A stretch of DNA of 32,169 bases from an uncultured Muribaculaceae bacterium (GTDB taxonomy: Bacteria; Bacteroidota; Bacteroidia; Bacteroidales; Muribaculaceae), in assembly GCA_947386115.1 (NCBI GenBank), contig CANDNO010000026.1, positions 1 to 32,169 on the forward strand. Reading direction: 5' to 3'. The notes beneath the pieces are model-generated. The model was not told the DNA's origin. It did not search any database and saw nothing but the letters and a program-made list of their open reading frames with translations. This document shows, piece after piece, positions 25,199 to 32,169 of this stretch. The position numbers and the translations under genes are program-made. Numbering within the stretch: position 1 is the stretch's first letter; each line of letters begins with the position of its first letter.

Positions 25199-26692
25199 AT
25201 GACAATGAAAAATATATTTCTTACCGGTGTAGTTGCTGCTTCACTTGCATTGACATCATGCGACAGTTATCTCGACATCAACGAGAACCCTCAGTCGCCC
25301 AGCGAGAGCAACCTCACTACGAGCATGATTTTCCCTGCGGCCGAAATGTCTTTCAGCAACAGCTACGGCAACTACTTCCGCATCACAGGCGGTTACTATG
25401 CCCAGCACTATGCTCAGATGTTCGGTACGTCAAACTATCTTGATTACAGCCGTTTCCAGCAGAGCGCCGTGCGCTCGAGCTCTACCTACACCAATCTTGC
25501 CACACGCTGTCTCCAGAACATGTCGACGGTACAGGCCATGGCTGCTGCCGGCGAGGCATGGGGCGACAATCTTGCCGCTACTGTAATACGCGTGGCCGCA
25601 TACCAGGCTATGGTCGACTGCTACGGCGAGATTCCCTACAGCGAGGCTCTCGACCTGGGCAACCTCGCTCCCCACTATGATGACGGCAAAGACATCTATG
25701 CAGGTCTTGTTGCCGAACTTGACGAGGCTATTGCCAAGGTCAACGGCAGCGAGAGCGTGTGCACCAACTTCCTGCTTCCCGGCGCTATGGCATCGGAGTG
25801 GGTCAAGGTTGCCAACGCTCTGAAACTGCGACTGCTCATGCGCGAAAGCAACGTGGTCGATGTCAAGGCTCAGCTTCAGGCTCTCGTTGCCGAGGATAAC
25901 TTCCCCGCGGGCGATGTGTCGTGGAAAGGATGCTGGAGCAACTCGAGCGGCCAGGCCAATCCTTACTATCAGGAGGAGTTTGCCACCTATTACGGCTCTA
26001 CCCAGCAGAATGTCGTGCTCAATCTCGCATTGTTTGCCACGATGAACGGTGCCGACGACGCCCGCCTCAAGGCATACTTCCTTCCCAACACCCTCAAGAA
26101 CGAGTACACCGGTGCTATTTCGGGCACCAACTGCTCTACAACCGCCAACTACAAGGCCAACTACTGGTGTCGCCCCAATATGAAATATGACGATCCCGTG
26201 TATTTCATAACCCGCGCCGAGGTGGAATTCTTCCTGGCCGAGTATGAGGTGAGATACGGTAACAAAGCCAATGCCGAGGGTCACTATAAGGCTGCCATTG
26301 AGGCATCCTTCGCGTCGGCCGGTGTGAGCGGTGTCGAGACCGTGCTTAACGCCTATCCCTGGGACGAGGCAAACTATAAGCGCTGCATAGGCATACAGAA
26401 GTGGGTCGCTCTGAGCGGTACCAACAACTACGAGGCGTGGTGTGAGATGCGCCGCCTTGGCTACCCGGCATTCGGGTCGGTGGTAGGCACTCAGCTCTAC
26501 GACGAGCAGAACGATGCCTACACCCCGTCGCTCCTCGAGCCCGGAACCCTCTACACCCCCGTCATGTACAACGCGCAGCTCGGTGCGGGCAAAGTGCTCC
26601 AGCGCTGGCCCTATCCCGAAAGCTCGGCCAACCGTAACAGCAATGCTCCCGAGTTCAAGGGCGATGCAACTCCCGTGTTCTGGGCCGAATAA
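25199..26692 (+). CDS. SusD/RagB-family surface lipoprotein (SusD-like_2 type)
   Basis: A 497-residue outer-membrane lipoprotein, partner of the SusC protein. Signal peptide with lipobox LALTSC (Cys21), then acidic-poor DSYLDINENPQSPSES typical of the SusD-like_2 (PF12771) branch. The GEIPYSEALDLGNLAPHYDDGKDIY stretch and FLAEYEVRYGNKANAEGHYKAAIEAS (TPR-type helices) are also characteristic. The ATG at 25205 is an alternative start two codons in. It caps the SusC barrel and binds the ligand at the surface. Confidence 0.93.
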   Translation: MTMKNIFLTGVVAASLALTSCDSYLDINENPQSPSESNLTTSMIFPAAEMSFSNSYGNYFRITGGYYAQHYAQMFGTSNYLDYSRFQQSAVRSSSTYTNLATRCLQNMSTVQAMAAAGEAWGDNLAATVIRVAAYQAMVDCYGEIPYSEALDLGNLAPHYDDGKDIYAGLVAELDEAIAKVNGSESVCTNFLLPGAMASEWVKVANALKLRLLMRESNVVDVKAQLQALVAEDNFPAGDVSWKGCWSNSSGQANPYYQEEFATYYGSTQQNVVLNLALFATMNGADDARLKAYFLPNTLKNEYTGAISGTNCSTTANYKANYWCRPNMKYDDPVYFITRAEVEFFLAEYEVRYGNKANAEGHYKAAIEASFASAGVSGVETVLNAYPWDEANYKRCIGIQKWVALSGTNNYEAWCEMRRLGYPAFGSVVGTQLYDEQNDAYTPSLLEPGTLYTPVMYNAQLGAGKVLQRWPYPESSANRNSNAPEFKGDATPVFWAE

Positions 26693-26721
26693 ATGTTAAC
26701 CCTCTAATTGAATTGAAAAAT

Positions 26722-27432
26722 ATGAAAAAATATATTTCGATAATAGCCCTGGCGATGCTGTCGACGGTAGCCTTCACCTCGTGTGACAAGGATACCGAGG
26801 GCTTCACGAGCATCACATATTATCCCGTGCTCACGATGGAGGGCCCGGTTTACGACATGGCTACCGCCGGCCAGCCTTACTCCGACCCCGGCTGCACCGC
26901 AGTGCTCAACGGCGAGGATGTCACCGGCGAGATTGCCGTCGTTACCTCAATGAACCTGCAGAGCCCCGAGCCCGGTTACTATTCGATAAATTACAAGGTG
27001 GTCAATGCCGACGGTTTCTCAGCTTCGGCCACACGTTACGTCCTGGTGTCAGATGCCGGTGATAAAGCTTCGGGCTATTACACTGTCAATGACGACAGCT
27101 ACCGTGACTACAGCGGCATAATCTATTATGGCGGCTACAGCCTGCGTGTAGTTGGCGATGGCAAAGGCAACTATGAGATCAGCGACCTCCTGGGTGGCTG
27201 GTATGATTACCGCGCCGGTTACGGCTCGGCCTACGCTCTGGTGGGTAATGTCACCATCGACGCCGACGGCAACATCGAGCTCGTAGACAGCTTCCTCGAG
27301 GGCTGGGGCGACTCGGCCAACAGCCTCTCCGACGGCAAGTTTGACGCCTCGACCGGTAAGATTTCATGGAGCGTAAGCTACACCGACTATCCGTTTATTT
27401 TCGTGGTTAACGCCACTAATGATAACTTCTAA
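26722..27432 (+). CDS. DUF5012-type lipoprotein with Ig-like domain
   Basis: A 236-residue lipoprotein: MKKYISIIALAMLSTVAFTSC with lipidated Cys. Residues about 38-110 look like a DUF5011/HYR-type immunoglobulin fold (QPYSDPGCTAVLNGEDVTG, PGYYSINYKVVNADGFSASATRYVLV). The C-terminal half (GYYTVNDDSYRDYSGIIYYGGY onward) is beta-rich and fits the DUF5012 family found beside SusC/SusD pairs. It is probably a surface glycan- or ligand-binding accessory. ATG 26722 is preferred over the in-frame TTG at 26713. Its stop overlaps the next start (TAATG), implying translational coupling. Confidence 0.8.
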   Translation: MKKYISIIALAMLSTVAFTSCDKDTEGFTSITYYPVLTMEGPVYDMATAGQPYSDPGCTAVLNGEDVTGEIAVVTSMNLQSPEPGYYSINYKVVNADGFSASATRYVLVSDAGDKASGYYTVNDDSYRDYSGIIYYGGYSLRVVGDGKGNYEISDLLGGWYDYRAGYGSAYALVGNVTIDADGNIELVDSFLEGWGDSANSLSDGKFDASTGKISWSVSYTDYPFIFVVNATNDNF

Positions 27433-27965
27433 TGTTTATGTACGATATGTTCAAGACTATTAAATATACCCTTTTAGCGCTCCTCGCAGTCACGGTTTGC
27501 TCGTGTGAAAAAGAGGATATCGGCATGACCGCAACGGTTGATCTTGCCGGCGAGTGGATGGTGACAGTCGATGCCGTCGGTCCCGACGGGTCGGTAGTCA
27601 TGGAAGATCCCTTCGGCCTTGGCTATATGCAGATAATCACCTATAACTCGGCAGCCAACCGCCCCGATGAGCTCGTGGTCAACGACCTTAAAGGATTCTG
27701 GGATTTCACCGTCAAGGTGCCCTGCAATGTAGATTCGAAAGTATTCGGCAGCGACTCGTGGCTCGACAACATGGCCTACGAGAGCAAGGTGAAGATTTTC
27801 AACGGCAGCGTAGTGTTTGGCGGCACAACGACACCCTCGGGTATGCCCGCCGACGCCATCGAGTTTGAAGTCGCCTTTGACGACGACGAGAACGGAGCCT
27901 ACGGCATCGACCACTACCTCGTCAAAGGATATCGCCGCACCGGCCTGAACGGCGGTGCCGAATAA
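27432..27965 (+). CDS. Small lipoprotein, Lipid_bd (PF12888)-like
   Basis: A 177-residue lipoprotein with lipobox LAVTVCSC followed by EKEDIGMTATVDLAGEWMVTVDAVG. The rest is a small beta-barrel-like domain (WDFTVKVPCNVDSKVFG, IEFEVAFDDDENG, HYLVKGYRRTG) that resembles the putative lipid-binding family seen at the ends of SusC/SusD operons. The ATG at 27432 overlaps the upstream stop; ATGs at 27438 and 27447 are alternatives, and the last gives the most typical signal peptide. Role in ligand capture is inferred. Confidence 0.75.
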   Translation: MFMYDMFKTIKYTLLALLAVTVCSCEKEDIGMTATVDLAGEWMVTVDAVGPDGSVVMEDPFGLGYMQIITYNSAANRPDELVVNDLKGFWDFTVKVPCNVDSKVFGSDSWLDNMAYESKVKIFNGSVVFGGTTTPSGMPADAIEFEVAFDDDENGAYGIDHYLVKGYRRTGLNGGAE

Positions 27966-27997
27966 CACAGGCAGTAATTTTCATACAATAACCGCGC

Positions 27998-28031
27998 GGG
28001 GGTGAGCCATAAGTGATTATGCCTCACCCCC
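27998..28031 (+). terminator. Hairpin ending the susC-susD operon
   Basis: GGGGGTGAG (27998-28006) pairs with CTCACCCCC (28023-28031), and inside it CATAA pairs with TTATG around GTGA. There is no T-tract, so it may protect the 3' end or act with a factor rather than terminate alone. The rest of 27966-28323 holds the repeats described separately and no convincing gene. Confidence 0.6.
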
Positions 28032-28139
28032 ATTCTCACCGTCAAGTCAAAGCAAAACCGCCCGGCTCATGCATGGATGAAGAGATGCATATCGTGCACC
28101 CTCATGTATGAAAAAGACAATGCATGGCGTCCATTCACA

Positions 28140-28214
28140 TGTAGGGACATGCCTTCGGCATGTTCGATTGAGAATCAGTGGTTTATGGAAACATACCAAA
28201 GGTATGTCCCTACA
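28140..28214. repeat. REP-like paired hairpin element, copy 2
   Basis: Outer arms TGTAGGG...CCCTACA. Just inside are two hairpins: ACATGCC TTC GGCATGT (28147-28163) and ACATACC AAA GGTATGT (28190-28206). Copy 1 (9154-9200) has ACATCGC GAG GCGATGT in the second position. The variable stem bases change in pairs. Confidence 0.75.
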
Positions 28215-28267
28215 ATAATAAACAAATTTGCGTGATACAAAGAGTTTGATTCGGCTCAATAATCGGT

Positions 28268-28293
28268 CCTTCCGTTTAAAGAAACGTAGGGGT
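28268..28293. repeat. 26-base direct repeat, left copy
   Basis: CCTTCCGTTTAAAGAAACG followed by TAGGGGT. The same 26 bases with two changes recur at 29155-29180. The two copies, in the same orientation, bracket the toxin-antitoxin locus. Confidence 0.6.
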
Positions 28294-28323
28294 AGATTGC
28301 CCCTTATATAAGTGCCGTGATGT

Positions 28324-28800
28324 TTAGAATAGCTCGGAATGTGTTCCAAAGCGCACAAGGGAGATTATCCCTATTTCCTTATCCCACCAGATGAGGAGCG
28401 TGTCACTTTCGACATGACATTCCATGTAGCCCTTGTAATTGCCTGAAAGCACATGTGGCTTGTTCGTGTCGGGGATAGGTTTGCCTTCCGACAAAAGGCC
28501 AAGTAATATTTCGAGTTTGTCGAGAACTTCGGGTTTGTGCTTAGAGTGTGTTTGAATTTTAATTCTATTAGCACAGAGAGATATTTTTGAGGATGTTTTC
28601 ATAATTGAGGAAGGAGTTTAGCGAGCTAAACGACTGACGTAATTTTGGAAACAGACCAAAAAGAGCTTCTGTGATAATAGAAAGAAGTACTTTCATCTGA
28701 GAAAGAACACTAATAATCATTTCTTCGGTTTAAATTCAAACACACTCTTATATCGCTTAAGGTCTTTTTTGAATTGCGATGTCAGCTTGAGCGTATTCAT
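28324..28800 (-). pseudogene. YafQ/RelE-type toxin gene split by a MITE-like insertion
   Basis: The ancestral toxin begins at 28800 with ATG overlapping the antitoxin stop (ATGA) and reads MNTLKLTSQFKKDLKRY, the expected YafQ N-terminus. It then runs into the inserted element and stops at TGA (28717-28719). The rest resumes beyond the element at codon AAG (28542-28540) as KHKPEVLDKLEILLGLL..., ending LVRFGTHSELF with family motifs LSGNYKGYMECHV and LLIWW. Excising the element and one TAA restores an 89-residue toxin. Alternatively, an ATG inside the element (28602) opens a 92-residue frame whose first 20 residues (MKTSSKISLCANRIKIQTHS) come from the element. YafQ toxins are ribosome-dependent mRNA endonucleases; the chimeric form lacks the native first strand and most of helix 1 and is probably inactive or altered (inference). 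Confidence 0.85.
28544..28747. mobile_element. 204-bp MITE-like element in the toxin gene
   Basis: Perfect 16-bp terminal inverted repeats: GAGTGTGTTTGAATTT (28544-28559) and its complement (28732-28747). TTA is duplicated at 28541-28543 and 28748-28750. GAG-type ends with a 3-bp TNA duplication fit the IS1031 group of the IS5 family (family knowledge), so such a transposase may have moved it. No transposase is encoded. Inside is the stem GTTTAGC GA GCTAAAC (28616-28631), also found with a compensatory change in the relative at 29204-29402. Confidence 0.85.
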
Positions 28801-29045
28801 AGCGAGTCGACAAAGCTGCGGAATTTTGACAGGTCAAGGGTTTCGAGCTCGTTAGGATTTTCAGCTTCTTTCATTGCTGCGAGTGTGGTATTGTTGGGAC
28901 GGTTGGTTACAAACGCCATAAGCACGCTCTCAACAAGATTGTTAAGACTGCGGTTGTGGCGCTTCGCCTCGGTCTTGAGACGGTTGAGCAAGTCTTCGCT
29001 TAGTCTGAATGCGGTTTGTTTCCTGACGTTTGATGCTGTGTTCAT
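28797..29045 (-). CDS. Ribbon-helix-helix antitoxin
   Basis: An 82-residue protein whose N-terminal half (KQTAFRLSEDLLNRLKTEAKRHNRSLNNLVESVLM) has the RHH/CopG-type pattern: a short strand, then two helices joined by a turn with NRSLNNLVE. The acidic C-terminus (EAENPNELETLDLSKF) would wrap the toxin. Such antitoxins dimerise, bind their own promoter and neutralise the partner. ATG 29045 fits the promoter at 29068-29098; the open frame upstream has no better start. Its TGA overlaps the original toxin ATG (ATGA), showing the pair was once tightly coupled. Confidence 0.82.
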   Translation of the reverse strand: MNTASNVRKQTAFRLSEDLLNRLKTEAKRHNRSLNNLVESVLMAFVTNRPNNTTLAAMKEAENPNELETLDLSKFRSFVDSL

Positions 29046-29067
29046 TGTTCGTTCAATTAGTGTGTTG

Positions 29068-29098
29068 CAAAAGTAGTACATTTATATAACACTTCAAA
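29068..29098 (-). promoter_or_regulatory. Promoter of the toxin-antitoxin operon
   Basis: On the minus strand: TTTG, exactly 19 bases, TACTTTTG. A consensus Bacteroidota promoter about 22 bases before the antitoxin ATG. The spacer is AT-rich (TTATATAA) and could hold the antitoxin operator. Confidence 0.75.
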
Positions 29099-29154
29099 AT
29101 GATAATAGTTAAAAATCGGCAGAAAGTGATACTGAGCTTTATGTATTAAAATAG

Positions 29155-29180
29155 CCTTCCGTTTAAAGAAACGCGGGGGT
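29155..29180. repeat. 26-base direct repeat, right copy
   Basis: CCTTCCGTTTAAAGAAACG followed by CGGGGGT; partner of 28268-28293. It lies upstream of the antitoxin promoter. Confidence 0.6.
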
Positions 29181-29203
29181 CAATCGTTCTTAAAGCGTGT
29201 TTT

Positions 29204-29402
29204 ATTAAGTAACTCATAAAAATTAGCTGCGAGTGATTTTTGAGGTTTGTTTGAGTGATTTTTGTTTGAAGACGAAGGCGTGTAGCGAGCTACACAACTG
29301 AGGATGAAAGCAAAAAGCGCCTAACAAAGCCGAAAAGCGCCGCAGTAGCACGAGTTACTTGATAATTGTATAATATAAACTAATTTTTAAGAGTTACTTA
29401 AT
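29204..29402. mobile_element. Second MITE-like element, upstream of the GH31 gene
   Basis: A 199-bp segment bounded by 23-bp inverted repeats with one mismatch (29204-29226 and 29380-29402; outer parts ATTAAGTAACTC and GAGTTACTTAAT). A third GAGTTACTT is at 29352-29360. Its interior aligns with the toxin-gene element: ATTTTTGAGG, then GAAGG, the stem GTGTAGC GA GCTACAC (29280-29295), then ACTGA. It fills most of the 390-base gap between the antitoxin and GH31 genes and ends 33 bases before the GH31 start. Confidence 0.7.
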
Positions 29403-29435
29403 GCTATTAAGGATTCCAAATTTAACAGTTTGTTT

Positions 29436-31574
29436 ATGAGAAAATATTTTGTTGCTTTGTTGGCGTCGGCCGGGGTTTTGGCTCAGTCGGCGTCGGCTTT
29501 CAATGTCGGTGTGGCCGATGAGTCGCTTGTGGGTGACGGCATAGTACGTTTCGTGCCCGAACATTTCGATATCACTGTCACCCCCGAGCTTATCCTCTCT
29601 CACGAACCCTCGGCTATAGGTGCCAAGCCGGGTAACTGGGCTCTGAATCCCGTGTATGAGATTACCGACCGCGGTGCGATGGCTGTAATAGATATCCCTG
29701 CCGGTACGAGCCTTTATGGCGGCGGCGAGGTGACCGGCCCGCTGTTGCGCAACGGCCAGAAAATCAAGATGTGGAACACCGACACCGGCATGTATCTCGT
29801 CGATGGCGGCAAGCGCTTGTATCAGACCCACCCCTGGGTGCTCGGCGTGCGTCCCGACGGCTCGGCTTTCGGCGTGCTGTTCGACACTTTCCACAAGGCT
29901 GAACTGCTCACGGCCGATGACCGCATTGAATTCGTGGCCGAGGGCGCCCCGTTCAAGACCTACGTCATCGACCGCAATTCACCCCGGGAGGTAATGAAGG
30001 GTCTTGCCGAGCTCACAGGCACTATCGAGATGCCCCCGCTCTGGTCGCTCGGCTACCATCAGTGCCGTTTCTCTTATGTGCCCGAGTCACGCGCCCGCGA
30101 GGTTGCCGAGACTTTCCGCAAGAAGCAGATTCCCTGTGATGTAATATGGTTTGACATCAACTACATGGACGGGTTCAGAGTGTTCACCGTGAGCAAGGAT
30201 GAGTTCCCCGACCCGCGTCGCATGAACAGTTTTCTTCACGACAACGGTTTCAAATCGGTCTACATGATCGATCCCGGTGTCAAGGTCGACGATAACTACT
30301 TTGTATATTCCACCGGCAAGGCCAACGATGTGTTTGTCAAGGATGCCTACGGCAAAGAGTTCCACGGCAAGGTATGGCCCGGCGACTGCGCTTTCCCCGA
30401 TTTTACTCGTCCCGAGACCCGCAAGTGGTGGGGTGAACTGTACAAGGATTTCATGGCCAACGGTATCGACGGTATCTGGAACGATATGAACGAGCCATCG
30501 GTATTTGACGGCCCCGGCGGAACAATGCCCGAGAGCTGCATGCATCAGGGTGGGGGCAACCTCCCTGCCGGACGCCACTCGATGTGGCACAACGCCTATG
30601 GCCGCCTCATGGTCGAGGCTTCGCGCGACGGCATCCTCGCTGTCAACCCCGACAAGCGTCCCTTCCTGCTGTCACGCTCCAACATCCTCGGTGGCCAGCG
30701 CTATGCCGCCATGTGGACCGGCGACAACGAGGCCAGCTATGACCACATGAAGCTCTCCGTGCCCATGTCGCTTACACTCGGTCTGTCGGGTCAGCCCTTC
30801 AACGGTCCCGACATAGGCGGATTTGCCGGCAATACCGACGGCGACCTCTTCGGCCACTGGCTCGGCTTCGGAGCTTTCTTTCCCTTCTCGCGCGGCCACG
30901 CTTCGTGCGACACCAACGACAAGGAGCCATGGGCTTTCGGCAAAGAGGTTGAGCGCGAATCGCGCATCGCCCTCGAGCGCCGCTACCGCCTCATGCCCTA
31001 CATCTACACCACATTCCGTAGCGCCCACACCGACGGTCAGCCCGTCATGGCCCCCGTATTCTTTGCCGACCCCGCCGATGCCGACCTCCGCGCCGAGGAA
31101 CAGGCATTCCTTATCGGCTCCGATCTGCTCGTTGTCCCTGCCTTTGCCGAGAATCCTGTACTCCCCAAGGGTATATGGGAGAAACTCTCGCTCGTGAAGG
31201 GTGACACCAAAGGCAAGTACCAGGCCGAGCTCAAAGTGCGTGGCGGCAGCATCATTCCCGCCGGCAAGGTAGTGCAGAATCTCAACGAGAACCCCTTTGA
31301 GCCACTCACACTCATCGTGTGTCCCGATGCCCGGGGCAACGCCACGGGAACGATGTACTGGGACGAGGGCGACGGCTGGAGCTTCCGCGAGGGCAACTAC
31401 TGCAAGCTCAACTTCACCGCACGCCGCGACGGCCGCAACATCATCGTCACCATCGACCGTGCCGAGGGCAACTATCCCCTCGACCTTGGCCGCGTAAACG
31501 TCGAGGTGCTAAGCGGCGGCAAGACCTACCGAGCCTCAGGCGCAGCCACCTCACCCATCAAAGTGAAGATCTAA
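29436..31574 (+). CDS. Secreted GH31 alpha-glucosidase
   Basis: A 712-residue glycoside hydrolase family 31 enzyme with signal peptide MRKYFVALLASAGVLAQSASA. An N-terminal beta-sandwich (to about 200) contains LYGGGEVTGPLLRNG. The catalytic barrel has WFDINYMDGFRVFTV, IWNDMNEPSVF with nucleophile Asp350, WTGDNEASY with acid/base Asp430, and GPDIGGFAGN; beta domains follow. It releases glucose from the non-reducing end of alpha-glucans; alpha-xylosidase activity cannot be excluded. The frame starts a further two codons up at a TTG, but ATG 29436 gives the standard signal peptide. It is separated from the susC-susD operon by the toxin-antitoxin/repeat island, so joint function with it is uncertain. 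Confidence 0.92.
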   Translation: MRKYFVALLASAGVLAQSASAFNVGVADESLVGDGIVRFVPEHFDITVTPELILSHEPSAIGAKPGNWALNPVYEITDRGAMAVIDIPAGTSLYGGGEVTGPLLRNGQKIKMWNTDTGMYLVDGGKRLYQTHPWVLGVRPDGSAFGVLFDTFHKAELLTADDRIEFVAEGAPFKTYVIDRNSPREVMKGLAELTGTIEMPPLWSLGYHQCRFSYVPESRAREVAETFRKKQIPCDVIWFDINYMDGFRVFTVSKDEFPDPRRMNSFLHDNGFKSVYMIDPGVKVDDNYFVYSTGKANDVFVKDAYGKEFHGKVWPGDCAFPDFTRPETRKWWGELYKDFMANGIDGIWNDMNEPSVFDGPGGTMPESCMHQGGGNLPAGRHSMWHNAYGRLMVEASRDGILAVNPDKRPFLLSRSNILGGQRYAAMWTGDNEASYDHMKLSVPMSLTLGLSGQPFNGPDIGGFAGNTDGDLFGHWLGFGAFFPFSRGHASCDTNDKEPWAFGKEVERESRIALERRYRLMPYIYTTFRSAHTDGQPVMAPVFFADPADADLRAEEQAFLIGSDLLVVPAFAENPVLPKGIWEKLSLVKGDTKGKYQAELKVRGGSIIPAGKVVQNLNENPFEPLTLIVCPDARGNATGTMYWDEGDGWSFREGNYCKLNFTARRDGRNIIVTIDRAEGNYPLDLGRVNVEVLSGGKTYRASGAATSPIKVKI

Positions 31575-31631
31575 TAAACTGCGGGTAAATAAAACAGTGG
31601 CAGTTTTTAAAATGTTAAAACGCTGAAAACT

Positions 31632-31664
31632 TTTGACAAAACCGGTTGAAAAACGTTATCTTTG
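31632..31664 (+). promoter_or_regulatory. Promoter of ssrA
   Basis: TTTG (31632-31635), 21 bases, TATCTTTG (31657-31664); about 50 bases before mature tmRNA, leaving a short 5' precursor. Confidence 0.7.
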
Positions 31665-31713
31665 TACACTCATTCCGCCCGCCGCACCCGTCGGCGCGCA
31701 GAGTCAAGATAAT

Positions 31714-32110
31714 GGGGTTGACCGGTTTTGACAGCGTGTAGAGGTGGTGAGTAAGCATGCCGAGCAATGATGGCTACGCTCGTAAATCAGGGACATCAAA
31801 AATTTCAAATGGCGAAAACAACTACGCTCTCGCTGCCTAATTGAAGTACAGTAGATTAGCTTTATCCCTGCAACAGTTGCGGGGACGAGACATCACCCCG
31901 GAGCCGTTGACCCGAGGATTCCGGACAAGGTGGTGCAGATAAATCGGGTATAGGGGACCCATAGCCTCGACAGGCCCCCGAAGTTTTAGAGGATAAGACC
32001 GGCGTTGGTAGTCTCAAGCCTGCGCCGATACGAAAACCAAGTTGAGAATAAGCATGTAGAAAGCTCATTAGTTCCGCGTTTGGACGAGGGTTCAAGTCCC
32101 TCCAGCTCCA
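31714..32110 (+). ncRNA. ssrA: Transfer-messenger RNA
   Basis: Rescues stalled ribosomes. The 5' GGGGTTG pairs with 3' CAGCTCC (with G-U pairs) to form the acceptor stem. The T arm is GAGGGTTCAAGTCCCTC and the discriminator is A32110. The bases after it are CTT, so CCA must be added after transcription. The tag reading frame at 31811-31840 encodes GENNYALAA followed by TAA, the Bacteroidota-type degradation tag. No gene is seen in the last 59 bases of the window. Confidence 0.96.
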
Positions 32111-32169
32111 CTTGGCGGGTCGGACAGATTCCGGCCAACAAAAGTCTAAACAAGACTAAACCGCAGAAT

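Noticed and set aside
28047-28358. 103-codon minus-strand frame downstream of the toxin
   Set aside because: It overlaps the toxin's end and is made largely of the paired-hairpin and direct repeats; no protein-like pattern.
28544-28747. A small transposase gene in the element
   Set aside because: At 204 bp with stops in the frames I followed, it cannot encode one; it must be non-autonomous.
28140-29402. CRISPR array
   Set aside because: There are several repeats, but they are of different families, irregularly spaced and with internal hairpins; no regular spacer pattern or cas gene is present.
31862-32095. 77-codon minus-strand frame
   Set aside because: It lies wholly inside the tmRNA gene.

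Overview
The window looks like chromosomal DNA of a gut Bacteroidales bacterium, most likely of the Muribaculaceae/Duncaniella type (inference). The evidence is: several promoters of the Bacteroidota form (TTTG, about 19-21 bases, TAnnTTTG), no Shine-Dalgarno sites, a SusC/SusD pair, and a tmRNA whose tag reads GENNYALAA. Coding density is high and most genes are ordinary chromosomal ones. Accessory sequence is concentrated at about 28.0-29.4 kb.

Layout. 0.3-1.1 kb: an exported M48 metalloprotease. 1.16-5.83 kb (minus): a glycogen/alpha-glucan operon read as debranching enzyme, GT4 glycogen synthase-type glycosyltransferase, then GH57 amylase with a Lys/Ala-rich tail. 6.19-10.85 kb (plus): a decarboxylation module of a PLP group II amino-acid decarboxylase interrupted by an in-frame TAG, a pyruvoyl (PSD/PsiD-like) decarboxylase, and an APC amino-acid antiporter. 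10.96-12.06 kb (minus): a secreted CE2/SGNH esterase. 12.2-13.7 kb: a CPA1 cation/proton antiporter with a TrkA-C tail. 13.83 kb: tRNA-Val(UAC). 14.08-18.62 kb: pta-ackA, then ddh and pgi. 18.8-21.0 kb (minus): a BtuB-like TonB receptor behind a cobalamin riboswitch. 21.1 kb: an unknown protein. 21.96-27.97 kb: a SusC/SusD operon with two small lipoproteins. 28.3-29.05 kb (minus): a ribbon-helix-helix antitoxin and YafQ-type toxin. 29.4-31.6 kb: a secreted GH31 glucosidase. 31.7-32.1 kb: ssrA.

The most striking observation is in the toxin-antitoxin locus. A 204-bp MITE-like element with 16-bp perfect terminal inverted repeats and a TAA/TTA target duplication has inserted at codon 18 of the YafQ-type toxin. 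The lost N-terminus, starting with an ATGA overlap with the antitoxin stop, is still readable on the far side. Removing the element plus one duplication restores an 89-residue toxin frame. The element also supplies a new ATG and 20 codons that keep the rest of the toxin open. A relative of the element lies just upstream of the GH31 gene. A second, unrelated repeat family of paired hairpins with compensatory stem changes occurs at 9.15 and 28.14 kb.

The second notable point is the decarboxylase module. Two decarboxylases of unrelated chemistry share an operon with one antiporter, and the first is broken by a single amber codon in an otherwise intact frame.
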